Shown piece by piece: positions 52,797-60,627 of a stretch of 64,000 nucleotides of DNA. How positions within the stretch are numbered: position 1 is the first letter of the stretch; each line of letters opens with the position of its first letter. The stretch covers positions 1-64,000 of the forward strand of contig CADAPM010000001.1 in the NCBI GenBank assembly GCA_902789795.1, read 5' to 3'. Source of the stretch: an uncultured Eubacteriales bacterium (GTDB lineage: Bacteria; Bacillota; Clostridia; Christensenellales; Aristaeellaceae). Below the pieces are notes generated by a model that saw only the letters and a program-made list of their open reading frames with translations, ran no database searches and was not told the DNA's origin. A program made the translations under genes and the position numbers.

Positions 52797-53621
52797 TTAA
52801 TTCACCTCAATTGTCGCCGGTGTGCCGGTAAACGTGGGCTGGCTCACCGTGCCCTGGGGCGTGAAGTTGCCGGTCAGTGTCTTGTTGGCAGTGTACAGCC
52901 CTAACTTCGTCTTCGTTCCGGTAAAGGTCGGCTGGCTGGCGCTGGCGCTCTGGATGCCTGTCGCGATGGTCTGCTGGCTGAAGCTCGGCAGCGTCACGCC
53001 GGTGGGCGTGTTCGGCGTAAAGCTTCCCGCGCTCCAGGATAGCGTCAGCACTTCATTCTGCACCGTCGCCGTCAGCGCGGGCAGGGTGCATTGCGCGGCT
53101 GATCCGGGGGTCACGCTGCCACCGCCTGATGCGCTGTCCGCGACGTACTTGGTCACGGTACTCGGCGTCACGGCCACAGTGGGTGCGCTCACGCTCCCCG
53201 CGGGCGTGTAGTCCGTGCCGGTTCCCCCGCCCACGCTCACGCCGCTGGGCAGGCTCCCGCTCACATTCACGCTGCCCTGCGTCCCCGTGAAGGTCGGCTG
53301 GCTCACCGTGCCCTGGGGCGTATAGTTCCCGCTGGCACTGTCCTTGAGCGCCAGGTCGCCCAGCCCTGTGCGGTCGCCGAACTCGTGCCACTTCGTGCCG
53401 TCGAAGACGAACTCCGCGTGCCCGTAGAAAACGGCGTCGTTCGCCTGTGCGGTATAGCTGTTCCCGCCGATGGTGATGGGGTTGGTGGTCGCGTCGTCGG
53501 TCAGCGCCGTGGTCGTCACGCCCTTGAACGTAATACCGCCCGCCGCCGCCTGCCGCGCCACCGTGTCCTTGATGTTGTAGGTTACGCCGCTCGGCAGTTT
53601 GATTTGAGAAATATCAGGCAC
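52797..53621 (-). CDS. Tail fibre protein with internal repeats
   Basis: The 274-residue protein begins MPDISQIKLPSGVTYNIKD, the same attachment motif as the next fibre. The body has low complexity, rich in Thr, Ser, Gly, Val and Pro, with two copies of the 13-residue unit TPQGTVSQPTFTG (about 98 and 253) that may build a triple-stranded beta helix. GTG 53621 is the start behind AAAGGGG. It would form a stalk or collar with its neighbours. Confidence 0.75.
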   Translation of the reverse strand: MPDISQIKLPSGVTYNIKDTVARQAAAGGITFKGVTTTALTDDATTNPITIGGNSYTAQANDAVFYGHAEFVFDGTKWHEFGDRTGLGDLALKDSASGNYTPQGTVSQPTFTGTQGSVNVSGSLPSGVSVGGGTGTDYTPAGSVSAPTVAVTPSTVTKYVADSASGGGSVTPGSAAQCTLPALTATVQNEVLTLSWSAGSFTPNTPTGVTLPSFSQQTIATGIQSASASQPTFTGTKTKLGLYTANKTLTGNFTPQGTVSQPTFTGTPATIEVN

Positions 53622-53639
53622 TTATATACGCCCCTTTCG

Positions 53640-54206
53640 CTAACTTCTTGTAAACACCAACTGTTCCCCGGCGACGCCGACATCCACCTTGTTGTTCCAG
53701 CAGTCGCGGTCTTCCTGCGATACGTGCACGCTCATGTTCCCCGCGTGGGCTGCGAGTGCGATGCTCACGGCGGTTGCCTCGCCGTGCCCGACGAAGGGCA
53801 AATCGACAATCGGCACTTGCCCGTCGCCGATCTTCAGCTCGTGCGTGTCGGAATAGATGCAGAACTCGCCATCCTTAGGAACGTACAATGGCATACTCGC
53901 CCAGCCGGCAGTCGTGTTCTCGCTCACCAGACCCGGCGCGGCAGGGGCCGGGTCCGTACTGGATGCGGAAAAGCGCCCCAGTATCGTCCCCGTCCCGTCC
54001 CGGAACATAAAGAAATACACGGTGTCGCCCACCGCGTATTGCTTCCCTTCCTGCGCCGTCAGGTATAATGTTACTTCATGTACGCTCGCGTCGGTTCCCG
54101 CTGCGCCGATAGTGCCCAGCATGGGGGAGACGATACCGCTGCGGTCGATGGATGCCACGGTATACTTGCCGCCCAGGATCGCCGTCACCCTGCCGCGCTC
54201 GATCAT
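53640..54206 (-). CDS. Small baseplate or fibre-associated protein
   Basis: The 188-residue protein has an OB-like N-terminal domain (GRVTAILGGKYTVASID, YFFMFRDGTGTILGRF; about 1-80) and, after a linker, the fibre motif CIYSDTHELKIGDGQVPIVDLPF near 120-142 that is shared with tail fibre attachment regions. ATG 54206 is the only ordinary start, but coding sequence continues upstream: an ACG at 54230 lies 8 bases after GGGGAGG and would add MDNRAYGA-like residues, so a non-AUG start or a base change is possible. Confidence 0.65.
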   Translation of the reverse strand: MIERGRVTAILGGKYTVASIDRSGIVSPMLGTIGAAGTDASVHEVTLYLTAQEGKQYAVGDTVYFFMFRDGTGTILGRFSASSTDPAPAAPGLVSENTTAGWASMPLYVPKDGEFCIYSDTHELKIGDGQVPIVDLPFVGHGEATAVSIALAAHAGNMSVHVSQEDRDCWNNKVDVGVAGEQLVFTRS

Positions 54207-54280
54207 AGCGCCGTATGCCCTGTTGTCCGTTGCTTTCGCCTCCCCAATTGGTAGAAAATACTGAAAACTGAAGGGCTAAA

Positions 54281-57166
54281 TCACGCCACGCTGTGCGCAA
54301 TGCCGATCCAGTTGTGCGGGTCATCCATGGCGGTGGTAGTGTCGATGAAGCCCAGCGGATAATACCGGTCGCCTTGCGGCACACCCGTAGCAGATAGGCG
54401 GAGCTTGAATTGATTGCTTCCGTTTTTATCCCAGTAAACATAAGCGATCGTGCTTGCTCCAACGCTGTAGGGCTGGCTGGCAGAGCTGTTCGTAAACTCG
54501 TCGATCACATTTCCATGCATATCGACCAGCTGATATGTGCCGTTCCACGTAATCAGGGGCGATGAGAGGCTGCCGGACATGACGGGCGTCGCCGCCGTCC
54601 GCGTCTTTTTTATGATTCGGTAATCGCCCATGTGGCGCTCATTCTGCAGCGCTTCTACAGCCTCGTTCAGGTTGACGCCATTGGCGGTAAGTGTCCCCGC
54701 CAGCGTCTCGTTGCCCGACCAGTCCAGCGTGCGGGCGTTGGAGCGGGCGGTATCAGAAGTGCCGTTGCCGACGATCTCTGCGTACATTCCGCGTTCATTA
54801 GACGAGGCACTTGATGGATCATCCTCGTTAAACTCGCCCATGACGTGCTGGCTGCGGTTTTTAGCGGTCGTACCCTGCCCCTGAGCGTGGCTATACCAGC
54901 CTATCGCCCAGCTCTCAAGGCCCTCTGCGTGTGCCGCCAGCGCATGTGCTGCAGTTTCCACACCTTCTGCGTGCGAATAATACCCGGTCGCCTCGGTTTT
55001 CTGCCCCTCGGCATGTGCGCCATCACCACTGGCAACGGTTTCCGACCCCTCCGCATGCGCGGATTCGCCGGTAGCTTCGGTCATGGCCCCCTCCGCGTGG
55101 GCGCTGACGCCTGACGCGCGCGTTCCGGATCCCTCGGCATGGCTGCCTTTGCCGCTGGCGGTCGTAATGTGCTCCTCGACCGCACCATCAGATTCCACCT
55201 CGTGGATCGCACCTTCCGCATGGCTCGCGTGACCGGAGGCCAGCGCTGAATCGCCCTCCGCGTGCGCATATCTCCCGCTGGCCCGCGCACAGCCCTCGGC
55301 ATGCGCGGCCTCTGCAGTCGCCTGGGATCCGTGGCCCTCGGCGTGACCGGCTACACCGGATGCGGCAGTGTTGCTCCCTTCCGCATGGGCCGACGCCTGG
55401 GAGGTTGTGGTGTTCGCGCCCTCGGCGTGCGAATACATGCCGCCGGCGGTCGTCTTGTAGCCCTCAGCGTGGCTGTAGCTGCCGTTAGCGGCCGTCTGTC
55501 CGCCCTCGGCGTGGGCGCCCATGCCCGAACCATTTTTGGTATAAGTTTTATAGCCCTCGGCGTGTGAATACGTACCGTCGGCCACTGTTTCATAGCCCTC
55601 GGCGGAGGAGTAGGCTCCGCCTGACGTGCCCGTACCGGCTTCAAAACATCCGCTGCCGGGGAAGTGCGCCCCCAGGCTCTCCTCGTTCGCTTTCCCTTTG
55701 CGGATGGTTAGGTCGCCCGCCAGCGCCTCGTTGCCCGACCAGTCCAGCGTGCGCGCATTGCTCCGCTCACCGCTGGGCGTGCCGTTGCCCACGATCTCCA
55801 CATAGTCCCCGCGCTGGGTCGCTGCCGCCTCGCTCGTGTCCGCCGCGTTGTACTCGCCGAACACATGCTGGGCCAGGTGGTTCGCGATCGTGCCGTCGCC
55901 GTGCGCGCTGCTGGCGGTACCGGACGCCGCGGTGTCCTGCCCGGTCGCCACGGCGTATTGCCCGGTAGCGCTGCCTGTGCCGGTCTGCAGCTGGCCGGTG
56001 CGGGGGAGGCTCCCTTTGATCCTCGCGACATCGGCCTCGGATAGGTAGACGCTGCCGTCGTTTTCGCTGAAAGTCAGCGACCCGTTCGGAACCTTCCCCT
56101 GATCGCTGAATCCCCACAGCTTTTGAAGGTGGGGCTGGGTAAGGCTGTGGTCATCGAGCAGTTTGATATTTCTGACCCGCAGCTCGTTGATGGGCCGCTC
56201 GTTAAATCGGTGGTCCGAGTTCGTGCCGTATATCGGCATCGTCTCGTTATTGGTGCAGTCCGAAATACCGATCAGTATTTTTACGCTGTTGTACTTGTAA
56301 TACTGGTTCGATCTCCCTGGGGAGATGAATAGCATCACGCGCACTTCTTCATCCTGCGTGCAGTAATAGCTCCCGCAGGAGCCGTCGTTTGAAAAGTCGA
56401 CGGATGGATTGGGGGAAGCGCCAGGATTAGCCAGAATGACCTTTCTTGCGGTTTTGCTTGTGGCGGACGCCGCTTGAAGCACGAGCGCAAACGGCGCATA
56501 ATTCTGAACGACCACATCGTCATCATAGTTCTGGGGGAATTTGGTGGATCGCATCGAGAACCGATAGGTATGTCCGGCCTTGAGCTGCAGCGTATTTACG
56601 CGGTTCTCCCACGGTACGCACCCGTCCAGCACGCTGACGACCAGCATGTTTTCGTCATACCATCCGCTGCCGTTGTTTGTGCTTCCCGTACCGCTGATGT
56701 TATACAGCCGCCCCGTATTGCTCACCGTCAGCCCCAGCGCGGTCATGCTCCCGTTCGGGCCGCCGGTGTAGATCTGGTGGCCGTACTCCTTCAGCTCCGC
56801 GATGTCCGCGCCCTGCTCCTGTACGGTGGCGCTGAGCGCGGTATAGTCCTGCGGCACGCTGGCCGCAGCCTGCTCCACCGCCTCGATGGCGTCCTGCGCG
56901 TCGGAGATCGCCTGCTGCGCCGCCGCCGTGGTCTCCGCCACGTCCAGCGTTTCCTTCCACTCGCTCAGCTCGTCCACGCCGGCCTGCGCCGCCGCGATGC
57001 CGTCCTCCATGTGGTTCAGGTGCGCGGCGTCCACGGGCGTCCCCGCCTGTGTCACCGCGCCGTAGTCCGGGTTCAGCGTCTTCGTGCCGTCGGCGTTCGT
57101 GACCTCGCGGTAGGTGCGCGGGCGCTCCACCAGGTGATCCTTCCAGGTCTGCTTCGTGTATGGCAT
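54281..57166 (-). CDS. Long tail fibre with Hep_Hag/YadA-type head repeats
   Basis: The 961-residue protein starts with the fibre attachment segment PYTKQTWKDHLVERPRTY and a helical spacer (about 60-115), then a beta-rich domain (about 130-370). From about residue 510 to 760 it has about sixteen 14-residue repeats of the form AHAEGxxTxASGxx, the pattern of trimeric autotransporter heads and Hep_Hag proteins, so the fibre probably trimerises as a left-handed beta-roll. The repeat block is flanked on both sides by copies of EIVGNGT...SNARTLDWSGNE. The last 120 residues form a tip domain. Confidence 0.78.
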   Translation of the reverse strand: MPYTKQTWKDHLVERPRTYREVTNADGTKTLNPDYGAVTQAGTPVDAAHLNHMEDGIAAAQAGVDELSEWKETLDVAETTAAAQQAISDAQDAIEAVEQAAASVPQDYTALSATVQEQGADIAELKEYGHQIYTGGPNGSMTALGLTVSNTGRLYNISGTGSTNNGSGWYDENMLVVSVLDGCVPWENRVNTLQLKAGHTYRFSMRSTKFPQNYDDDVVVQNYAPFALVLQAASATSKTARKVILANPGASPNPSVDFSNDGSCGSYYCTQDEEVRVMLFISPGRSNQYYKYNSVKILIGISDCTNNETMPIYGTNSDHRFNERPINELRVRNIKLLDDHSLTQPHLQKLWGFSDQGKVPNGSLTFSENDGSVYLSEADVARIKGSLPRTGQLQTGTGSATGQYAVATGQDTAASGTASSAHGDGTIANHLAQHVFGEYNAADTSEAAATQRGDYVEIVGNGTPSGERSNARTLDWSGNEALAGDLTIRKGKANEESLGAHFPGSGCFEAGTGTSGGAYSSAEGYETVADGTYSHAEGYKTYTKNGSGMGAHAEGGQTAANGSYSHAEGYKTTAGGMYSHAEGANTTTSQASAHAEGSNTAASGVAGHAEGHGSQATAEAAHAEGCARASGRYAHAEGDSALASGHASHAEGAIHEVESDGAVEEHITTASGKGSHAEGSGTRASGVSAHAEGAMTEATGESAHAEGSETVASGDGAHAEGQKTEATGYYSHAEGVETAAHALAAHAEGLESWAIGWYSHAQGQGTTAKNRSQHVMGEFNEDDPSSASSNERGMYAEIVGNGTSDTARSNARTLDWSGNETLAGTLTANGVNLNEAVEALQNERHMGDYRIIKKTRTAATPVMSGSLSSPLITWNGTYQLVDMHGNVIDEFTNSSASQPYSVGASTIAYVYWDKNGSNQFKLRLSATGVPQGDRYYPLGFIDTTTAMDDPHNWIGIAHSVA

Positions 57167-57177
57167 ACTAACCTCCG

Positions 57178-57492
57178 TTATTCATCCGCCAGAATTTGGA
57201 ATTTGATTTCATACAGGATGCTGTCCATGGATGTGGCGCGGGTGATCCGCACATCATGGATGACGCAGTTGTTCCCGTCCTCGTCCACCAGGTAGATCCT
57301 GCTGATCGTGCCATCCCCGACCACGCTGTAGGGTATGGTCACCCGGATCCTCACATATCCGTCCTCCAGGACGTCCTTCTCAATGGTGCTGATGTCCGCG
57401 GTCGTGTTGCCGATCACGGCCTTTGCGCCCGCGATCTGGTCCGCCGCATGCTGGCGCAGCTTCGCCAGGTACGCTTCCTGTATGACAGCCAT
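57178..57492 (-). CDS. Small conserved-looking tail protein
   Basis: The 104-residue protein begins MAVIQEAYLAKLRQHAADQI and continues as mixed helix and strand, with VRIRVTIPYSVVGDGTISRIYLVDEDG (around 48-74). No membrane or signal sequence. It lies between the fibre and gpI genes, where small fibre-connecting proteins occur. AAAGGAG precedes the start. I do not recognise the family. Confidence 0.6.
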   Translation of the reverse strand: MAVIQEAYLAKLRQHAADQIAGAKAVIGNTTADISTIEKDVLEDGYVRIRVTIPYSVVGDGTISRIYLVDEDGNNCVIHDVRITRATSMDSILYEIKFQILADE

Positions 57493-57504
57493 GTTATTGC
57501 TCCT

Positions 57505-58065
57505 TTACAGTTCTTCTAAGCCCGTGCGGAACATCCCGCACAGCAGGCTCGCCACGGTGTACGCGCTCGTCTGGATCCCCGTCAGCAGGATGTCCGGCGT
57601 CATGGGCGCGATGCCAACGCCGTCAAACACCGATCGCACGTTCTTCACCCGCTCCACGGCGTAGCGCAGCCACGCCTCCTTCTCCTCGTCCAGCTCGCCC
57701 GCCACGTTCACGCCAAAGTGGTATGGCGCCCCGGGCACTACCGTCACCTCGTCAAAGTACCCTTCCAGGTAATTGATGATGCTCTTCGGCGTGCCCAAAA
57801 CGCTGTAGTACGGTACGGCATTGCTGATCCACCGCCGCTTGTTCTCCACTGTGCCGTTGTAGTCATACGGGCAGCCCAGCTCCCAGGCCATTTCGTCCAG
57901 CCGCCATTCAGGCATACTCTCCACGTCCGTGAGCGTCTGTACTCCGGCCTGCAGTGTTTTGAGCATGTACGCCATCCCCGCCTCAAGCGCCTTGGCGACG
58001 GCGTACCCGTTCCGGTCGTTCAAAATAAACTTTGGCACGAGCCGCGTAATGTCAACCTCCAGCAA
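57505..58065 (-). CDS. gpI-like tail protein
   Basis: The 186-residue protein matches the P2 gpI family pattern: MPEWRLDEMAWELGCPYDYNGTVENKRRWI (around 51-80) with Trp and Asp spaced as in that family. gpI is a baseplate wedge component of contractile-tail phages. The start is TTG 58065. It follows the gpJ gene as in P2-like gene order. Confidence 0.85.
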   Translation of the reverse strand: MLEVDITRLVPKFILNDRNGYAVAKALEAGMAYMLKTLQAGVQTLTDVESMPEWRLDEMAWELGCPYDYNGTVENKRRWISNAVPYYSVLGTPKSIINYLEGYFDEVTVVPGAPYHFGVNVAGELDEEKEAWLRYAVERVKNVRSVFDGVGIAPMTPDILLTGIQTSAYTVASLLCGMFRTGLEEL

Positions 58066-58103
58066 TCCAACACCCCCAATTAGCTTAAGCGGCTGATCCG
58101 CGC

Positions 58104-59207
58104 TCAGATCGCCGCCAGCGTGATCGCGCCCTTCAGCCGCATGCTCGGTTCGATCTCGGTATACTTGATTTCGCTGCTGCTCCCGATCCGGCTGCCGGTC
58201 TGCCAGGTCACGCGGGTGGCCCCCGCCTGGTACAAAAGCGCCATCAGCCGGTCGGGGTTAAAGGGCTGCCCAATCACCTGATCCTGCCACTCCGTGTACT
58301 CGTCCACGGCCTGCATGAGCGCGGCCACGGATGCCGCGCCGTCCAGCGCGTAGCCCACGTTCAGCACATAGCTGATTTCCCCGGCCTCGTACACGCTCAC
58401 TTGGTCAGTCAGTGGGATCGTGTCGGCCTGTGACAGCGCCGCCGTCACCTCCGCAATGGCGGTCTGCTTGGCCTGGGTGCTGATGCTGTCATTAAACAGC
58501 AGGTGCACATCCACCTGCCCCGGCCCGCCGTTCAGCGCCTTCGCGTCCACAATGCTGGTGCTCACCGCCTTCGCCGCGCTTTCGTACTGCTGCGCGGGTC
58601 CGGTCGTCACGCTGGCGAGGCCGTGGGTGCGTATGCGCTCGCGGTACGTCTCGTCGTCCTCCGCGTCCACGCCGCCGCTTGCCGCAGCCGTAACGATAAT
58701 GCTGCTCACGCCCGGATTCCCCGTGCTCAGGTACATCGCTGTGCCCTCGCTCAGGCCGTTCCCGTTCGTGCCCGCCTCCGCGGCGACGATCTTGGCGCTC
58801 ACGCTGGCCGCGACGCCCGTCAATGGCACGTCCTCGGCCAGCAGGTAATAGATGTCGCCGTCCGCCGTCATGGCCGTGCCCGCCGTCAGCGTGCCGCTCC
58901 TGCCCGTGGCGTTCGTGGTGATCGTGACCGTTGCCGCTGCCGCGACCGCCTGAATCCTCGCGCAGTTGCGCGCCTCGCCGTATACGTCCAGGTATTCGCC
59001 CATGGCGTAGCGCAGTGTTTGCATACGCAGCGCGTTGTCCACGCCCGCGAAAGCCTGTACGATGACCGCCTGCACGGCCCTCAGCAGCATTTCCTTCTCA
59101 TCTCCGGGGTACAGTACGTCGCCGCCGGCTGCCACATACGCCTTCTGCATCTCGGTAAAGATCTCGTCCGGCGAGTAGGATAGGTAATGCAGTTCCACAG
59201 AATCCAT
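58104..59207 (-). CDS. gpJ/gp47-like baseplate protein
   Basis: The protein of 367 residues is a baseplate wedge protein of the gpJ/Mu gp47 family, with the region GTAMTADGDIYYLLAEDVPL (about 114-133) and DAEDDETYRERI (about 185-196) as family landmarks. The central part has the Gly/Ala-rich core of this family. ATG 59207 follows GGGAG at the right distance; a GTG at 59216 would sit too close to the site. It lies after gpW and before gpI, the typical order. Confidence 0.88.
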   Translation of the reverse strand: MDSVELHYLSYSPDEIFTEMQKAYVAAGGDVLYPGDEKEMLLRAVQAVIVQAFAGVDNALRMQTLRYAMGEYLDVYGEARNCARIQAVAAAATVTITTNATGRSGTLTAGTAMTADGDIYYLLAEDVPLTGVAASVSAKIVAAEAGTNGNGLSEGTAMYLSTGNPGVSSIIVTAAASGGVDAEDDETYRERIRTHGLASVTTGPAQQYESAAKAVSTSIVDAKALNGGPGQVDVHLLFNDSISTQAKQTAIAEVTAALSQADTIPLTDQVSVYEAGEISYVLNVGYALDGAASVAALMQAVDEYTEWQDQVIGQPFNPDRLMALLYQAGATRVTWQTGSRIGSSSEIKYTEIEPSMRLKGAITLAAI

Positions 59208-59212
59208 GTTCG

Positions 59213-59554
59213 TCACTCCCTCTGTCCGGCCACGTTGGCGATCAGCGCATCGTTGACTTCCAGCGTCACCTGGATGTACACCTGCCCGTTTTCCATCAGC
59301 CTGCCCTTCGCTCCCGCGACCTCCACGTCAGGCTCCCACAGCATCAGCCTGTCCAGCTCCGGCAATAGCTCGTTGTTAAACCGCTCCATCGGCAGCTTGA
59401 ACAGGCTCACGTCAAAGCCCCGGTACCGGTCGTAGGGCACTTCGCCCATCCGGCACATCAGCAAATTCTTCGCGTTCTGCAGCGTCCGCTCCAGCATGTT
59501 CCTGCCCTGAAAGTTGATCGGAGCGGCCACATTGTCGATCATGTATTGCGCCAT
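59213..59554 (-). CDS. gpW/gp25-like baseplate wedge protein
   Basis: The 113-residue protein shows the gp25-like fold pattern: NAKNLLMCRMGEVPYDRYRGFDVSLF (about 27-52) and LELPELDRLMLWEPDVEV-like strands. In contractile phages gpW/gp25 links the tail sheath to the wedge. AGGAGGAG lies before the ATG. Its stop lies 5 bases before the gpJ start. Confidence 0.8.
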   Translation of the reverse strand: MAQYMIDNVAAPINFQGRNMLERTLQNAKNLLMCRMGEVPYDRYRGFDVSLFKLPMERFNNELLPELDRLMLWEPDVEVAGAKGRLMENGQVYIQVTLEVNDALIANVAGQRE

Positions 59555-59570
59555 GCGCTCACTCCTCCTG

Positions 59571-60359
59571 CTACTTGGTCGCCCACACGAAACCGACAGT
59601 CTTGCTCACCGTGCTGGTTGCCGTTCTCTTGGCCTTTGTCGTTGCCGTCGTGGTGGTCTTGTTGGTGGTCTTGGTGGCTGTGGTGGTCTTGGCGGTGGTC
59701 GCCGGCGCCGGCGCAAAGTTGAAGGTGGTGGTCTTCTTCGCCGTCTCCTTCTTGGCATCGGTCACGGTGGACTTCGCATTGTCGATGGCCTCCGTCAGCC
59801 GCACGTTATCCGTGTTCCTTCCGGGCTGCGCCATGGTGATCGTGTCTACGTCCGCCGCCTTCGTAGACGTGACGTTTGCGCTCGGATTGGTAAACGTCGT
59901 TTTCTTGTCCAGCGATATGCCGGTCTTGTTCCCGCTCCCGGAGCTGGAAGAAGATCCGCTGCCGTCAAACTTGCTGCTCTGCTTAAAGGTCAGCTTCACC
60001 GTGCACCTGGCCCATTGTCCCGCTGCGGTGATCTGCGTCTCTTCCACCGACGCGTCCGTCAGCATCAGCTTGCAGGGCACCAGCTTGGCGCTGTTCAGGT
60101 ACATATAGTCCGATTTCCCGGCCTGCGCGTCGCTGATAAACTCCATCGCCTCCGTGCGCACGTCCACGCCCAGGGATGCGTGCAGCTGCACGCTCATGCT
60201 GATCTCGGCGGGCTTCCCGTTCTTCCGGGCCACGTACTTTTGTTTGCTGTCCGTCTTCTCCTCGGTCTCGCTCGACCCCTTGATGGTCAGGCCCGTAAAC
60301 CCGCGTATCAGCCCGTTCGACACGGTAAACACGCGCCCGCCCCAGCGCCCGATCTCCAT
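59571..60359 (-). CDS. Probable gpU-like tail protein with a Thr/Lys-rich tail
   Basis: The N-terminal 130 residues fit the gpU pattern: EIGRWGGRVFTVSNGLIRGFTGL, then AEISMSVQLHASLGVDVRTEAMEF and TAAGQWARCTVKLTFKQ. gpU caps or terminates the tail tube. The second half (about 140-262) is Thr/Lys/Ala-rich, with low-complexity runs such as TTTATTKAKRTATST, and has no fold I recognise. In P2 the order is tape measure, U, X, D; here it is tape measure, X, then this gene. Confidence 0.55.
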   Translation of the reverse strand: MEIGRWGGRVFTVSNGLIRGFTGLTIKGSSETEEKTDSKQKYVARKNGKPAEISMSVQLHASLGVDVRTEAMEFISDAQAGKSDYMYLNSAKLVPCKLMLTDASVEETQITAAGQWARCTVKLTFKQSSKFDGSGSSSSSGSGNKTGISLDKKTTFTNPSANVTSTKAADVDTITMAQPGRNTDNVRLTEAIDNAKSTVTDAKKETAKKTTTFNFAPAPATTAKTTTATKTTNKTTTTATTKAKRTATSTVSKTVGFVWATK

Positions 60360-60390
60360 TCGATCACCCCCAAAGATTAACAGAAAAGGA

Positions 60391-60627
60391 TTACGCCCTC
60401 TTCCACGGCGCTGTCACCGGCGCGACCTCCGTGCCGTCGTCTTCCTGCATCGTCTCCACCACGGGCAGGCGCAGGATCTCGCCGCCCTCAAAGTTCATTT
60501 TCCCGCCCAGCTCCGGGTTCGCGCACAGCAGGTCGGCGGCGTACATTTCATCGCCGTACACACTCAGCGCTACGCTGTCAAAGCTCTCCCCGGCGCTGCA
60601 GATATAACCCTGTCCTGATAGCCGCAT
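60391..60627 (-). CDS. gpX-like tail protein
   Basis: The 78-residue protein contains a LysM-like motif, ICSAGESFDSVALSVYGDE (about 9-27) and ADLLCANPELGGKMNF (about 31-46), as in P2 gpX, which binds the tail-tube end. Its ATG overlaps the TAA of the tape measure gene by one base, so translation is coupled. Confidence 0.85.
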   Translation of the reverse strand: MRLSGQGYICSAGESFDSVALSVYGDEMYAADLLCANPELGGKMNFEGGEILRLPVVETMQEDDGTEVAPVTAPWKRA

